Below are positions 24,234 through 34,877 of a stretch of DNA of 46,460 nt, in pieces. The translations under genes and the position numbers were made by a program. Origin of the DNA: an uncultured Alphaproteobacteria bacterium (GTDB taxonomy: Bacteria; Pseudomonadota; Alphaproteobacteria; UBA7985; CAJQQZ01); assembly GCA_905480575.1 (NCBI GenBank), contig CAJQQZ010000033.1:1-46460 (forward strand), read 5' to 3'. The stretch's first letter is position 1. Each line of letters opens with the position of its first letter. The notes beneath the pieces were generated by a model. It ran no database searches. It worked only from the letters and a program-made list of their open reading frames with translations, and was not told where the DNA came from.

Positions 24234-25529
24234 TTAATCCGCGAATGGATCTTTCACCAAAATAGTATATTCACGTTTAGGGCTGGTTGAAAGCAGTGCT
24301 ACTGGTGTTTCAATCAGCTCTTCGATACGACGGACATACTTGACCGCTGTGGCTGGTAAATCAGACCAACTTCTAGATCCCTCTGTGCTGTCGTGCCAGC
24401 CTTCTAAAGTTTCATACAAAGGTTTGACATGTGCTTGATCGCGAGTGGATGTTGGGAAGTAATCGATGACTTCTCCGTCCAATTCGTAGCCGGTGCAAAC
24501 GTTCAGCTCATCAAACCCATCGAGCACGTCGAGCTTTGTGAGTGCGATGCCAGTGATTCCAGCGATTTTCACCGCTTGACGTACCATTACAGCGTCAAAC
24601 CAGCCGCAGCGTCTTTTCCGGCCAGTGACAGTGCCGAATTCATGGCCACGTTCACCCAAACGTTGCCCAGTTTCGTCTTCTAACTCTGTTGGGAAAGGAC
24701 CTTCGCCAACGCGCGTCGTATAGGCCTTGGTGATGCCTAGCACGTAATCAATAGCCCCAGGCCCCATGCCTGTCCCGGCGGCGGCTTGACCAGAGGAAGT
24801 ATTAGATGATGTGACGAAGGGATAGGTGCCGTGGTCAACATCAAGCATTAACCCTTGTGCGCCCTCAAACAGGATGCGGTCGCCGCGTTTTTTGGCCTGG
24901 TCAAGGATGTCCCAAACCCTGGCTGAATAGGGCAGGATTTTGTCTGCGATTTCCGCCAGTTGGCCGTGCAGTTCATCGGCATCAACTTCAGGGCGGCCCA
25001 TGCCACGTAACAGAGCGTTGTGGTGCATCAAAAGGTTGGCAATACGGCCTTTCAAGGCTTCCAAGTCAGAGAGATCACAAACTCGAATGGCGCGTCTGGC
25101 CACCTTATCTTCATAGGCAGGGCCAATGCCGCGCCCGGTGGTGCCGATCTTTTCGCCTTTTGAGCGTTCTTCTTCGCGAGCGTGATCAAGAGCGGAATGG
25201 ACTGGCAAAATCAGAGCTGCTGCTTCAGAGAGCTTCAGTCTGTCTGAGTTGACATCTAAACCTTTACTGCGTGCTGTTTCGATTTCTTTCAGTAATGCCC
25301 AAGGATCAACGACCACGCCATTGCCAATAAGAGACATCTTGCCGTCTCTAACAATACCGGAGGGCAGAAGCGACAAGGCATAGGTTACACCGTCAACAAC
25401 CAAAGTGTGGCCTGCGTTATGGCCACCCTGGAAACGCGCGACGACGTCTGCACGTTCTGAAAGCCAATCAACGATTTTGCCTTTGCCTTCGTCACCCCAT
25501 TGAGAGCCAACTACAACAACGTTTGCCAT
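24234..25529 (-). CDS. purA: Adenylosuccinate synthetase
   Basis: 431 residues, full family length. The N-terminal [17 protein letters not shown]-loop contains the catalytic Asp, and [10 protein letters not shown] follows with the catalytic His. Also present are [36 protein letters not shown] and the C-terminal base-binding segment with [10 protein letters not shown]. It joins IMP and aspartate using GTP in AMP synthesis. AGGA lies 9 bases before the ATG. It lies 55 bases downstream of hisZ on the same strand, a pairing common in Alphaproteobacteria. Confidence 0.97.
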   Translation of the reverse strand: MANVVVVGSQWGDEGKGKIVDWLSERADVVARFQGGHNAGHTLVVDGVTYALSLLPSGIVRDGKMSLIGNGVVVDPWALLKEIETARSKGLDVNSDRLKLSEAAALILPVHSALDHAREEERSKGEKIGTTGRGIGPAYEDKVARRAIRVCDLSDLEALKGRIANLLMHHNALLRGMGRPEVDADELHGQLAEIADKILPYSARVWDILDQAKKRGDRILFEGAQGLMLDVDHGTYPFVTSSNTSSGQAAAGTGMGPGAIDYVLGITKAYTTRVGEGPFPTELEDETGQRLGERGHEFGTVTGRKRRCGWFDAVMVRQAVKIAGITGIALTKLDVLDGFDELNVCTGYELDGEVIDYFPTSTRDQAHVKPLYETLEGWHDSTEGSRSWSDLPATAVKYVRRIEELIETPVALLSTSPKREYTILVKDPFAD

Positions 25530-25584
25530 GTCATTTTCCTAAACGTTTTATGAGCCTCTGCTATCGTGCAGCAAGCTTCGATTT

Positions 25585-26751
25585 CTAGTCTAGAGCTTTG
25601 ATTTCGCCATTGGCAAAAACAAAACCACAGTTGAATTTCTGGGCGAGCGTCCTGAGATCGCTATCGTCATTTTCCAATTGCTTGATCGTAATCCAGCCGT
25701 CAGCCCTTAATGTTAGGGCTTCTTCAGCTTTGGTGTTAGCAGCCAAGTAGATGGAACGAACTGGCGGATCTGCTTGAGCCACTTCTAACAGAGCATCTGA
25801 ATAGAACGTGAAGCCTGAAGCCGCTTCGCCTCTATCATCTTCTTCACCGTAGTGAACGCGGTATTCGCCGCCCGTACCCAGCTCTGCACCGGCGGAGCCA
25901 CTATAGAAAGTAAAGCCGATTCCTTCGTGGTACTGGAAACCGCGTTGTTCCACAGGATCCAATGTTACCGTCACTTCATGGTGGGCAGCTTGAATTACCG
26001 AAATCAGTTCGGCTATGTTCCCAAAATCTTGAGTGATGGACTTGGGCAAACTCATCGCATTGAGCTTTTGCAGGACTAGCTCTGCTGGACCAGCCGCTTG
26101 GACAAGGCCGATTAACAGCTCTTGATTGCCACCAGCGAGGCGATTGATTTCAGCTGTGTCTTTCTGATCAAGCGCTTTGATCAATTGAACGCGCACTTCT
26201 TCCGAATAGTCCAACTCGCTTAGCAGATATGATGTCAATTTTGGAAGAGTAAGATCAATCGACATTTTGTCAATTCCGAGCCTCTTCAGCGCTGTCAGAG
26301 CCAAATCAATTGTCTCCGTCAGAGCTGGAAAACGGCTATTGCCTTCCGCGCCGATGAGTTCCGCTCCAGCTTGTGAAAATTGCCGATTGGGCCTGATTTG
26401 GTTGCCTTGAACCCGAACAACTTGGCCAGAATAGGAAATACGTAGCGGCCTTGCTAAAGCGTCCAATCTAGTTCGGGCAATGCGGGCAATCTGAGCAGTC
26501 ATGTCGGCACGGACACCTAACATTCGTTGAGACACAGGGTCCATCAAACGAAAGGTCTGTTCGGCGACGGCAACACCAGTGCCCGAAACCAAGCTCTGTT
26601 CAAACTCTAGCAGGGGTGGCTTTACGCGCTGATAGCCATAGGAATCAAAGCTGTTTAGAAGTTGCCCAATTAGCCAAGATTCCTGCTTAGCGATGGGTGG
26701 CAGCATATCTTCAAAGCCGGCAGGCAAGAGGGCTGCTTTAACAGGTGACAT
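25585..26751 (-). CDS. hisZ: ATP phosphoribosyltransferase regulatory subunit HisZ
   Basis: 388 residues, a class II histidyl-tRNA-synthetase-like fold without the anticodon-binding domain. It opens LLPAGFEDMLPP and carries motif 2-like RADMTAQIARIA, RPLRISYSGQVVR and FSQAGAELIG, and a late YYHEG-type segment (FQYHEGIGFTFYSG). HisZ partners with the short-form HisG; hisG is not adjacent. Because the HisRS-specific C-terminal domain and histidine-binding signatures are lacking, hisZ is preferred over hisS. Confidence 0.9.
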   Translation of the reverse strand: MSPVKAALLPAGFEDMLPPIAKQESWLIGQLLNSFDSYGYQRVKPPLLEFEQSLVSGTGVAVAEQTFRLMDPVSQRMLGVRADMTAQIARIARTRLDALARPLRISYSGQVVRVQGNQIRPNRQFSQAGAELIGAEGNSRFPALTETIDLALTALKRLGIDKMSIDLTLPKLTSYLLSELDYSEEVRVQLIKALDQKDTAEINRLAGGNQELLIGLVQAAGPAELVLQKLNAMSLPKSITQDFGNIAELISVIQAAHHEVTVTLDPVEQRGFQYHEGIGFTFYSGSAGAELGTGGEYRVHYGEEDDRGEAASGFTFYSDALLEVAQADPPVRSIYLAANTKAEEALTLRADGWITIKQLENDDSDLRTLAQKFNCGFVFANGEIKALD

Positions 26752-26783
26752 GATTCCAGATTGCTCCAGGGAGGGATGATTGC

Positions 26784-26807
26784 AAAACCGGGTGATTTCT
26801 ACACCCG
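26784..26807 (-). terminator. Intrinsic terminator after alaX
   Basis: On the minus strand a 6-bp GC-rich stem, CGGGTG and CACCCG (26807 down to 26789, 7-base loop), is followed by G and four T. It lies just downstream of the alaX stop at 26818 and before hisZ, so it probably ends the glmM-alaX transcript. The T tract is short. Confidence 0.55.
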
Positions 26808-26817
26808 ATGACGCCTT

Positions 26818-27531
26818 TTACACAAGGTGAAGATTGACGCGCCGGTTCTGCTTGCCTTTTTTCTCTACCTTGCCGATGCGAACAGGGCCGATTTCTTTGG
26901 TGGATCTAACGTGTGTGCCGCCACAAGGCTGGAAATCGACTGTATTCGCCTCGATACCTATTCGAACGACACGCACTTTCCCTGAGCCCATTGGCGGTTT
27001 AACCGACATGGTGCGAACCAGGCCTGGATTCGCTTCGAGTTCAGCATCTGTTATCCAGCTGTGTGAAATGGGGTGATCTTCGTTGATGATCTTGTTGAGA
27101 CGAGCTTCCAGTGCTTCTTTTTCTGGAGCTTCTTCTAAATCGAAGTCCAATCGACCTTTTTCCTCACCAATTGAACCGCCGGTAACACCAGCGTCAACTT
27201 GGCTGCAAAGCAAATGCAAAGCGGTATGAACTCGCATAAGCCTATGACGTCTTTCCCAATTGAGAAAAAGTCTTACCTTGTCGCCGATAGTAGGCGGCGT
27301 GGCACCTTCTTCAAGAATGTGTGCGATATCACCGACTTCGTTTTTGCGAGTGTCAACGATTCGGAGCTCGGTGCCGTCTTTAAGCCTTAGGACACCACTG
27401 TCGCCCGGTTGTCCTCCACCTGTTGCATAGAAATTAGTTTGATCGCAGACCACCGCATTTTCACTAACCAGCTCTACTGTTGCCTCAACTTCGGAGAGAT
27501 AGGAGTCTTCACGGAAGAGTTCTTCGGTCAT
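26818..27531 (-). CDS. alaX: Alanyl-tRNA editing protein AlaX-M type
   Basis: 237 residues. It consists of the AlaRS editing region without the synthetase: a short beta-barrel part (TNFYATGGGQPGDSG) and the editing core with zinc ligands His102 and His106 (VHTALHLL) and Cys203 and His207 (PCGGTH). It hydrolyses Ser-tRNA(Ala) (and Gly-tRNA(Ala)) in trans. GGAG precedes the ATG and the gene lies 12 bases after glmM, so it is the operon's last gene. Its presence after glmM-folP-ftsH is a local arrangement worth noting. Confidence 0.9.
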   Translation of the reverse strand: MTEELFREDSYLSEVEATVELVSENAVVCDQTNFYATGGGQPGDSGVLRLKDGTELRIVDTRKNEVGDIAHILEEGATPPTIGDKVRLFLNWERRHRLMRVHTALHLLCSQVDAGVTGGSIGEEKGRLDFDLEEAPEKEALEARLNKIINEDHPISHSWITDAELEANPGLVRTMSVKPPMGSGKVRVVRIGIEANTVDFQPCGGTHVRSTKEIGPVRIGKVEKKGKQNRRVNLHLV

Positions 27532-27543
27532 CGTTTGATCTCC

Positions 27544-28905
27544 TTAGGCATTTACAACCTGTTCTATGGTTTCACGGATTTGGTTGGCTGCATCGACAAT
27601 CAAGTCGTTGTCCTCTCCCTCTGTCATCACTCTGATGAGTGGCTCTGTACCCGATTTTCGAATCAATACACGGCCTGTTTGAGCAAGGCGTTTTTCTTGG
27701 GCCGCTATCGAAGTCTTCACCCGTTCGTTTTCAAGAGGGGAAGGGCCGGAGAATCGAACGTTCACCAGGATTTGTGGTAGTGGTTCAAAGAGCGATGTTA
27801 GCTCGCTGGTGGTTATCTGTTTTCTGGCCAGCAGAGAAAGAACCTGAACTGCCGCAACCAAGCCGTCGCCGGTCGTGGTGAAATCAGATAAGACAATATG
27901 GCCAGACTGTTCTCCGCCCAAATTGTATCCATTGGCTCTCATGGACTCAACAACATAGCGATCACCCACGCCAGTACGTTCAACTTTCACACCAACGGTT
28001 GCAAGATAGTTTTCCATACCCAGGTTGGACATAACTGTGGCAACCAGTGTGTTCGCAGCCAGCTTCCCGGACATTGCCCAATCTTCAGCAATAAGAGCCA
28101 TGATTTGGTCACCATCGACGACTCTTCCGCCTTCATCGACGACGATCAGTCGGTCGGCGTCTCCGTCAAGAGCGATACCAATATCGGCCTGATGAATAAC
28201 AACGGCTTTACTCAAATTATGAGGAGCGGTTGCGCCACAATCGGCGTTAATATTCAACCCGTTAGGTTCTATCCCTAACGGGATAACTTCTGCCCCTAGT
28301 TCGTACAGGATCTGAGGTGCGACTTTGTAAGCAGCGCCATTCGCGCAATCGACAACAACCTTCACACCGTTGAGATTAAGATCTCTTGGGAAGGTTTGTT
28401 TAACAGCTTCAATGTAACGACCCGCTGCATCATTCAATCGACGAGCTTTGCCTAGGTCCATAGCATCAACGCGGGGTGGTTGGTGTGTATTGCCCAAGAA
28501 AGCAGAAATATCTGACTCTATCTCGGCCTCGATAGAGTCAGATAGTTTGTACCCGTCTGGTCCAAACAGCTTGATGCCGTTGTCTGTTGCAGGGTTGTGT
28601 GAGGCTGAAATCATGACACCGAGATCAGCCCTCAAAGACCGCGTTAAACTAGCGACGGCTGGAGTCGGCAGAGGGCCGAGCAGAACGGCGTCCATGCCCA
28701 TAGCCATAAAGCCGCTGGTAAGTGCGTTCTCCAACATATAGCCCGACAGTCTAGTGTCCTTGCCAATGACAACGGACGCATGCTTATCACCCCGATGAAA
28801 GCGTGAACCAGCGGCCTGAGCCAATGCCAGGGCTACTTCCGAAGTAATTGGGTAGCTATTCGCGCGACCGCGAATTCCGTCTGTTCCAAACAGATTGCGT
28901 TTCAT
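27544..28905 (-). CDS. glmM: Phosphoglucosamine mutase
   Basis: 453 residues. The start is [11 protein letters not shown], the phosphoserine loop [14 protein letters not shown] (Ser102), the metal loop DGDADR (Asp247, 249, 251), the sugar loop GGEQSGHIV and the phosphate loop [12 protein letters not shown]. It converts glucosamine-6-phosphate to glucosamine-1-phosphate for peptidoglycan and LPS. GGAGG lies 6 bases before ATG. It follows folP, the conserved bacterial folP-glmM order. Confidence 0.97.
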   Translation of the reverse strand: MKRNLFGTDGIRGRANSYPITSEVALALAQAAGSRFHRGDKHASVVIGKDTRLSGYMLENALTSGFMAMGMDAVLLGPLPTPAVASLTRSLRADLGVMISASHNPATDNGIKLFGPDGYKLSDSIEAEIESDISAFLGNTHQPPRVDAMDLGKARRLNDAAGRYIEAVKQTFPRDLNLNGVKVVVDCANGAAYKVAPQILYELGAEVIPLGIEPNGLNINADCGATAPHNLSKAVVIHQADIGIALDGDADRLIVVDEGGRVVDGDQIMALIAEDWAMSGKLAANTLVATVMSNLGMENYLATVGVKVERTGVGDRYVVESMRANGYNLGGEQSGHIVLSDFTTTGDGLVAAVQVLSLLARKQITTSELTSLFEPLPQILVNVRFSGPSPLENERVKTSIAAQEKRLAQTGRVLIRKSGTEPLIRVMTEGEDNDLIVDAANQIRETIEQVVNA

Positions 28906-28949
28906 AATAATCCTCCGCCTTTTTCTTATAGCAAAGTAGCGGCAAGAGG

Positions 28950-30017
28950 CTAGAAACTATTGGATTCCAAGGCGTTAAGAATTTTCCAGGCTTGAAGATT
29001 TTCTTTGACGTCATGGACGCGCAAGATGTTGGCACCTTGACGTATGGATTCCAAGTTCGCTGCGATTGTACCGGGAATCCTGTCTTTCGCCTCGCCTGCA
29101 TCACCGAGTTTGCCAATAAAGCCCTTTCGGCTTAGTCCCATCAGGATAGCGCAGCCCAAGCCCTGGAAAGTGGAAAGGTTGTTGATGAGGCTGAGGTTGT
29201 GATCAATGGTTTTCCCGAACCCGATACCCGGATCGATGGCAATTTTCTCGCGCGGCAAACCGGCATCAAGGCAGCATTGAATACGTTGTTCCAGGAAATC
29301 ATAAACATCCAACACGACATTGTTGTAGCTCGGCGCTTCCTGCATTGTTTCTGGCGTGCCTTGCATATGCATGAGAACGACAGGTAGTTGAGAGGTTGCA
29401 ACATAGTCGAGACTTTGATCATCCCCCTGCAATGCAGAGACATCATTGATGATTTGTGCACCTGCGTTAACAGCGGCCTTCATGACTTTGGTGCGTCTTG
29501 TATCGATTGAAACCAAGTACCCTAAAGCCGAGAGTTGGCTCACGACTGATTTAACGCGTTTGATTTCTTCTGCTTCCGTCGGTTTTGAAGCACCAGGACG
29601 GGTTGATTCCCCCCCGACATCAAGGATCGCTGCTCCTTCCGAAGAAAGTTTGATGCCATGATCCACGGCTGTTTGTGCTGCCGCAAAGTCACCACCATCA
29701 GAAAAAGAGTCAGGCGTAACGTTTACAATGCCCATAATCGTTGGGTGAGACAGATCTAAACTTGCCCAACTGGTGACTGGCGACAAACAGTTTTCGAGTT
29801 GTCCTCTCAAACGAGAACAGGGGAGAGGCAGGGCCAGAATTTTCTGAAGTTCAGATTGAGTGCAAAGGAATGCTTCAACCTCAGTCGCTGACAAACGTAG
29901 GGACAACTCGAATTCACTGTCGCTGCGCCCAGATGTTAGGCTACGACAGTGGAGAGGGCGCAAATAGGTCTTTGCGCCCTGTTTCAGTTTTTCAAGGATT
30001 GTTCCTTGATCTAGCAT
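28950..30017 (-). CDS. folP: Dihydropteroate synthase
   Basis: 355 residues, about 70-80 longer at the N-terminus than E. coli FolP. The TIM-barrel enzyme starts near residue 92 with signature 1 [16 protein letters not shown] (94-109), then [34 protein letters not shown] and the sulfonamide-region GLSRKGFIG. It condenses p-aminobenzoate with the pterin diphosphate. The N-terminal extension is also seen in some alphaproteobacterial FolPs and has no recognisable motif here. It lies 23 bases after ftsH. Confidence 0.95.
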   Translation of the reverse strand: MLDQGTILEKLKQGAKTYLRPLHCRSLTSGRSDSEFELSLRLSATEVEAFLCTQSELQKILALPLPCSRLRGQLENCLSPVTSWASLDLSHPTIMGIVNVTPDSFSDGGDFAAAQTAVDHGIKLSSEGAAILDVGGESTRPGASKPTEAEEIKRVKSVVSQLSALGYLVSIDTRRTKVMKAAVNAGAQIINDVSALQGDDQSLDYVATSQLPVVLMHMQGTPETMQEAPSYNNVVLDVYDFLEQRIQCCLDAGLPREKIAIDPGIGFGKTIDHNLSLINNLSTFQGLGCAILMGLSRKGFIGKLGDAGEAKDRIPGTIAANLESIRQGANILRVHDVKENLQAWKILNALESNSF

Positions 30018-30040
30018 TCTATCGGTTTCTGAACGGCAGT

Positions 30041-31948
30041 TTAGGTAGCAGGTTCAGGCTCTGATCCAAGTGGCCCACGATTGACCGTTGGCAACGCGCC
30101 GCTGGAAGGCAGGCGAGGACCGCCGCCATGGGCATCTTCTTCTTCCGGATCAGGACGATCGATGTCTCCACCGTCTAGAACTGTCTGCACTTCTTCAGCA
30201 GTTAGAGTTTCATACTCCAACAAGGCGTCCTTCAGGCGGTGGAGACCATCCGTGTGTTTCGTCAGAATGTCACGAGCCTGTTGCATGCCATTGTCGACAA
30301 GACGGCGAATTTCTGTGTCAATCATTGCGGCTGACTCGTCAGAAATATCCTTAGCGCCCATGCCGAAGTAGCCACCATCGTCTTTGGCGTAGAATAGTGG
30401 ACCGACTTTTTCGCTGAAGCCCCATTCCTCAATCATCATACGGGCAAGGTGGGTAGCTTGGCGAATATCACTAGAAGCGCCGTTAGTGATGTGTTGCTCG
30501 CCATAGATAAGTTCTTCCGCAATACGACCACCAAACGTCATAGCTAGGACAGCTTCCATTTGGTCCTTGGTGGCAAACATGCCATCCCGTTCGGGCAGGA
30601 ACTGGGCATAACCACCAGCTTGTCCACGGGGGATGATGGTCAGCTTGTTGAGTTTATCCCTGATTGGAACATTCATACCAACGATCGCATGACCACTTTC
30701 GTGATAAGCAACCAACTCGATCTCTTCTTGGGTACGCGCTGCAGAGCGACGCTCTGGTCCCATCGTAATTTTATCTTTTGCCTGTTCGAACTCTTCCATT
30801 GTAACCACGCGTTTATTCCCGCGCGCAGCACCCAAAGCCGCTTCGTTAACCAGGTTTGCTATCTCAGCACCCGAGAAACCAGGCGTTCCTTTGGCAACTC
30901 TTTGCAGGTCAACATCAGGAGAAAGAGGTACGTTTTTCACGTGCACTTTTAGGATTTTCTCACGGCCGATTACGTCCGGCAAAGGAACTTGAACCTGTCT
31001 GTCAAAGCGTCCCGGGCGAAGGAGCGCTTTATCCAGAACGTCAGCACGGTTCGTTGCCGCTATAATGATGATGCCTTCATTGGCTTCAAAACCATCCATT
31101 TCAACCAGCAACTGATTGAGTGTCTGTTCGCGCTCTTCGTGTCCACCAGAAACACCTTGGCTACGACTGCGTCCAACGGCGTCAATCTCATCGATGAACA
31201 GAATACAAGGAGCGTTTTTCTTTGCTTGCTCAAACATGTCACGGACACGGCTTGCGCCGACACCCACAAACATCTCGACAAAGTCAGAACCAGCGATAGA
31301 GAAGAAAGGAACGTTGGCTTCACCAGCAATAGCACGGGCCAACAAGGTTTTGCCTGTGCCTGGTAAACCCACTAACAGCACACCTTTTGGGATTTTACCG
31401 CCTAGCCGTTGGAATTTTCCTGGTTCACGCAAAAACTCGACAATTTCTTCGACATCCTGCTTTGATTCATCGATGCCAGCAACATCTTCGAAGGTCACTC
31501 GGTCTTGGTTGTGCGTCAGGAGCTTAGCCTTGGATTTTCCAATCCCCAGGCCGCCGCCGCGGCCGCCTTGCATCTGCCTGAAAATAAAGATCCAGGCGCC
31601 GATCAGCAACAGGGTGGGCAACAGGTAGGTCAGCAAATCACTGATCCCCATTGAATCGTCACGAGGCTCGGCTCTAACCGTTACATTGTTTGCATCCAGT
31701 TTTTCCATCAAACGGGGATCATCAGGCATGTATGTCTGGTACTTTTGTCCGTCTTTAGTCGTAGCTGTGATGTTGCGCTCGACAATCTTGACTTCTGATA
31801 TTCTGCCACTTTCAACATGACCGATGAAGTCAGTGTAGGCCTCTTCAGACTGGGGTAGTTGCTGTTGGCTGTTGTTAAAGAAATTAAACAAAGCAAAAAG
31901 CAGTACGATTGCAACGATCCAAACGATTGCATTGCGAGAGATATTCAA
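30041..31948 (-). CDS. ftsH: ATP-dependent zinc metalloprotease FtsH
   Basis: 635 residues. Two transmembrane helices (about 7-24 and 105-123) flank a periplasmic domain. The AAA+ module has Walker A GLPGTGKT (194-201), Walker [12 protein letters not shown] (249-259) and SRH with RPGRFDRQ. The zinc protease motif is HESGH (His416, Glu417, His420). It degrades membrane proteins, RpoH and some ssrA-tagged proteins. The start is TTG, with AAGGA 8 bases upstream. It lies 88 bases downstream of tilS. Confidence 0.97.
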   Translation of the reverse strand: MNISRNAIVWIVAIVLLFALFNFFNNSQQQLPQSEEAYTDFIGHVESGRISEVKIVERNITATTKDGQKYQTYMPDDPRLMEKLDANNVTVRAEPRDDSMGISDLLTYLLPTLLLIGAWIFIFRQMQGGRGGGLGIGKSKAKLLTHNQDRVTFEDVAGIDESKQDVEEIVEFLREPGKFQRLGGKIPKGVLLVGLPGTGKTLLARAIAGEANVPFFSIAGSDFVEMFVGVGASRVRDMFEQAKKNAPCILFIDEIDAVGRSRSQGVSGGHEEREQTLNQLLVEMDGFEANEGIIIIAATNRADVLDKALLRPGRFDRQVQVPLPDVIGREKILKVHVKNVPLSPDVDLQRVAKGTPGFSGAEIANLVNEAALGAARGNKRVVTMEEFEQAKDKITMGPERRSAARTQEEIELVAYHESGHAIVGMNVPIRDKLNKLTIIPRGQAGGYAQFLPERDGMFATKDQMEAVLAMTFGGRIAEELIYGEQHITNGASSDIRQATHLARMMIEEWGFSEKVGPLFYAKDDGGYFGMGAKDISDESAAMIDTEIRRLVDNGMQQARDILTKHTDGLHRLKDALLEYETLTAEEVQTVLDGGDIDRPDPEEEDAHGGGPRLPSSGALPTVNRGPLGSEPEPAT

Positions 31949-32036
31949 GGCTCTAATCCTTAAAAAGTCAAAAAGCGGCCAGGGTCAAACGACTAGCTGT
32001 CCAGCGGGTTGGCTGGAATGTAGTCATTACTTTTGC

Positions 32037-33365
32037 CTAAACAACCAGAAAAGTGGGTGTTAGCAGATTTGTGTTGCTCAAGAAAGTAAGTCTAGGGCCC
32101 TCTGCGACTATTTCTCTGCTGTGATGTTGCAGATTGGGAAGCTGAGGCGAAGTAAGTTGGGAGATATTCCAAAAGCAAGGGAGCGTGTAAGCCGCTTCTT
32201 TGGGCATGAGTTCCAACAACTGTTCTCTTTGTAAGTGTTCCAACTGTGACCATCCATTGGCAGTTAGGGGGGCTAACCGTGAATTCGACGCTCCAATGCC
32301 TTCGAGTAAAAAGCGCTGGTCCCATAGAAGAGAGTTTGGTTGATTAGTTGCTGAGTGGCGCAAATTTCGCTCTTCTCGACAAACAAAAATTCTCCCATGT
32401 CGGTAGGACAACAAACAACCGCCCAGTGTTAAATGCTTTGATTTAGTGTTTAGATCTGAAAGCCATTTGGCCAGTTGTTCGAGATTAGAGCCCGACAAAG
32501 GTTGATAGCTGTTCCGGATCCAAGAAATAAGCTGTGTGAAGAGGGTAGTTCGTTGAAAGGAAGGAATCCCCTTGATTGAGCGCGCTTCCAATGAGGCCCA
32601 GCCAAAACAGCTTTGAGTGACTTGTTTTTCTACGAATTCATTTACGACAGATTGTTGCTTAGACCGCCACCGTCCCAGTTCGTTTACCACGGAAATGATG
32701 GAAGCTTGGGCAATGCCTTCGCGCACGAGAGCTGCCTTGTTCTTTCGAAACCAAATACGACCATTCACAGTTTTCTGATTGGACGGATCCTCAATCCAGG
32801 TAATCTTCTGCTCACGCAGGAAATCTGCGGTTTCGGATTTGTGGAAAGGCAAAAGCGGACGCCAAATCGAGAGGTTGGGCAATTGACCGGCGATGGCTGG
32901 CATAGCTGCGAGACCCAGGAGTTGGCTTCCAGATTCTAGGCGAAGCAGAAACGTCTCGACTTGATCGTCCAAGTTATGCCCTAGCAACAGTTGTTGGATA
33001 ACATTTCGATTGCAGTAGTCTACCAGACCTTCGAACCGTGCCTTCCTGGCTTTCAACTGAAATGATCCGCTTTGCGTCTTAGCATCGCTTGCAATAACGG
33101 TCGCTCTGATGCCGAGCAATTGCAGCTGTGAAGCAGTTTCCGTGGCTTCCTGTCCAGATTCACTGCGTAACTGGTGATCCACAACCAAGGCTTCGAATTC
33201 GGCTGCTTTGGAGGCGAACCAAACTTTACACAAGACCGCAAGCGCCAAGCTGTCTGATCCGCCTGACACACCGACAGCAAACCGGTTACTTTGGCGATGT
33301 GGCCAAAGTTTCTCCATCTGTTCAAAGAAGCTGGATTGAGTGAGTTTCACCGACCCAATGACCAC
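32037..33365 (-). CDS. tilS: tRNA(Ile)-lysidine synthetase
   Basis: 442 residues. The PP-loop ATPase signature VGVSGGSDSLAL (32-41) is followed by LLGHNLDDQVETFLLRL, typical of TilS. It makes lysidine at position 34 of the AUA-reading tRNA(Ile). The C-terminal part is divergent. The start is GTG at 33365, one base after the cpoB stop, or possibly the GTG five codons later. The cpoB-tilS-ftsH order is conserved in Alphaproteobacteria. Confidence 0.93.
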   Translation of the reverse strand: MVIGSVKLTQSSFFEQMEKLWPHRQSNRFAVGVSGGSDSLALAVLCKVWFASKAAEFEALVVDHQLRSESGQEATETASQLQLLGIRATVIASDAKTQSGSFQLKARKARFEGLVDYCNRNVIQQLLLGHNLDDQVETFLLRLESGSQLLGLAAMPAIAGQLPNLSIWRPLLPFHKSETADFLREQKITWIEDPSNQKTVNGRIWFRKNKAALVREGIAQASIISVVNELGRWRSKQQSVVNEFVEKQVTQSCFGWASLEARSIKGIPSFQRTTLFTQLISWIRNSYQPLSGSNLEQLAKWLSDLNTKSKHLTLGGCLLSYRHGRIFVCREERNLRHSATNQPNSLLWDQRFLLEGIGASNSRLAPLTANGWSQLEHLQREQLLELMPKEAAYTLPCFWNISQLTSPQLPNLQHHSREIVAEGPRLTFLSNTNLLTPTFLVV

Positions 33366-33366
33366 C

Positions 33367-34242
33367 TTATGGGCAAGCCATCCGCCTTTGTTCTTTCAGA
33401 GTTCTCTCTAGGATCGAAACATTGGCGTTGGGGTAGTTATCAAGGAGCGCGTTTAGTGTCGTGCAGGCTTGGCCTTTGTCTCCTGTTTGGTGCAGGGATA
33501 GGCCTAGCTTCAAGAGATTGTCCGGTGCTTTGGGGCCGGAAGGAGCCGTTTGAAAACCTTTAGCGAAAGCGATAGATGCTTGATCCATTTGCCCGCGGGC
33601 ATAGTGGCTTTCGCCGAGCCAATAATAGGCATTGGCGGCCAGACCGTGAGCGCCGTGGTTGTCGAGAAATTGCTGGAATTCGATCTCCGCACCAGCGAAA
33701 TCCGAGCTTTGCATGAGAGCATAAGCGGCCTGGTAGCTCTCTTCTGGATCTGTCGTGCCAGTGGAAACAGTCTGCGTGGTGCCGGGCCGAGGCGTTGGAA
33801 CGGGAACCGTCACGAAGTTTAGGCTATCTCCTTGGCCACCATCAGTTTGTGTTTGAGTAGAGGTGGCCGTCGCAGATTCTTGAGTATTTGTTGCTGCTGA
33901 GACATCCGTTGTAGAGCGGGTTTCCAGGACATCAATTCTCTTTATCATGAGTCTTTGTTGATGGCCAAATTGCTCAATCAAACCTGTGAGGTTTTGTAGT
34001 TCTTTTTCGACGGCGGAAATTCTCAACTCCAAACCTGCAGAGACAGGTGAGTTTCCAGAACTCGATGCACTTTGATTATTGTAAGTTTCCTGGCGTAGGT
34101 TATAGACCTCAGTTCTCAGCTGATAGACCTCAGAACGCAATTGATTGAGTGCGCCAAGTGTATCCTGCCCCGATGCCGACGTTGGAATCAGGAGTAAAGC
34201 CAGGATCTGCAGGATAGTTAGACTGCGCACATTGGACAACAT
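33367..34242 (-). CDS. cpoB: Tol-Pal system periplasmic coordinator CpoB (YbgF)
   Basis: 291 residues. The signal peptide (1-25, ending ASG) is followed by a trimerising coiled coil (about 28-110) containing QLRSEVYQLRTEVYNLRQE, a Thr/Gln-rich linker, and a C-terminal TPR region (YQAAYALMQSSDFAGAEIEFQQFL, AYYWLGESHYARGQMDQA, LLKLGLSLHQTGDKGQAC). It links Tol activity with peptidoglycan synthesis at division. It is followed with 1 base by tilS and separated from pal by a strong terminator. Confidence 0.92.
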   Translation of the reverse strand: MLSNVRSLTILQILALLLIPTSASGQDTLGALNQLRSEVYQLRTEVYNLRQETYNNQSASSSGNSPVSAGLELRISAVEKELQNLTGLIEQFGHQQRLMIKRIDVLETRSTTDVSAATNTQESATATSTQTQTDGGQGDSLNFVTVPVPTPRPGTTQTVSTGTTDPEESYQAAYALMQSSDFAGAEIEFQQFLDNHGAHGLAANAYYWLGESHYARGQMDQASIAFAKGFQTAPSGPKAPDNLLKLGLSLHQTGDKGQACTTLNALLDNYPNANVSILERTLKEQRRMACP

Positions 34243-34271
34243 TGTTTTTTCTCAATCAGTTAGCGAAAATG

Positions 34272-34293
34272 AAAAAGGGCGGTCAAGCCGCCC
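34272..34293 (-). terminator. Strong intrinsic terminator after pal
   Basis: On the minus strand GGGCGG, CTTGA loop, CCGCCC (34293 down to 34277) is followed by TTTTT and then TCATTTT. The perfect 6-bp GC stem and T tract are directly visible. It lies 27 bases after the pal stop, so cpoB-tilS-ftsH needs its own promoter, read-through, or both. Confidence 0.88.
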
Positions 34294-34319
34294 TAGAACT
34301 TAGTTGATTTGTGCCTGCC

Positions 34320-34877
34320 TTAAAAGACGACAAAAACTGCGCGGCGGTTCTGAGACCAGGCAGCAGGAGATGAGCCAGCAGCGGCTGGGCGCTCTTTACC
34401 GTAAGACACAGTAATCAGTCGGCCTGGTGAAACACCGGCGGCTGTCATGAAGTTTTTAACGGCAGTTGCACGGCTGTTACCAAGGGCTAAGTTGAACTCG
34501 CGTGTTCCGCGTTCATCAGCATGGCCTTCAATGCGCAGTGATCTTTGTGGATGCTGGTTAAGCCAGCCTACAAGACTTTGCAAAATCGGTTGAGCTCTTG
34601 GGTCTACAGAGGATGAGTTGGTTTCGAAAAAAATACGATCACCAATCTCAGCTCTCAATTGTTCTTGCGTGCCAACACCAAATCCGGGATTTGGTGTGAT
34701 TGGCTCTTGAAAGACCGGCTGTGTTGGGACAGAGGCTGCATTGTCAGATGGCAAGCCAGAGAAAGCTCCACCGGCGCTCGGATCTGCGCTTAGTTCTGCA
34801 TTGTTATCGGCGTTTCTGTTACAGCCCGAAATAGCTAAGATGGTTACCAAAGTAGCTGCTAGAAATTTTACCCGCAT
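34320..34877 (-). CDS. pal: Peptidoglycan-associated lipoprotein Pal
   Basis: 185 residues from ATG 34877, which has GGAGG 5 bases upstream; a longer start at 34898 is rejected. The signal peptide ends in lipobox ISGC (Cys19). After a Ser/Ala/Pro-rich spacer the OmpA-like domain carries RIFFETNSSSVDPRAQ and the diaminopimelate-binding motif HADERGTREFNLALGNSRA. It anchors the outer membrane to peptidoglycan and binds TolB. It lies 226 bases downstream of tolB. Confidence 0.95.
   Translation of the reverse strand: MRVKFLAATLVTILAISGCNRNADNNAELSADPSAGGAFSGLPSDNAASVPTQPVFQEPITPNPGFGVGTQEQLRAEIGDRIFFETNSSSVDPRAQPILQSLVGWLNQHPQRSLRIEGHADERGTREFNLALGNSRATAVKNFMTAAGVSPGRLITVSYGKERPAAAGSSPAAWSQNRRAVFVVF

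Noticed and set aside
24857-25252. 131-residue plus-strand open frame opposite purA
   Set aside because: Lies wholly inside purA, with Arg/Cys/Trp-rich shadow composition.
31953-31998. Possible promoter TTGACC-N17-TTTTAA before ftsH
   Set aside because: The predicted transcription start would fall inside or after the ribosome site of the TTG start, so it cannot give a translatable ftsH message.
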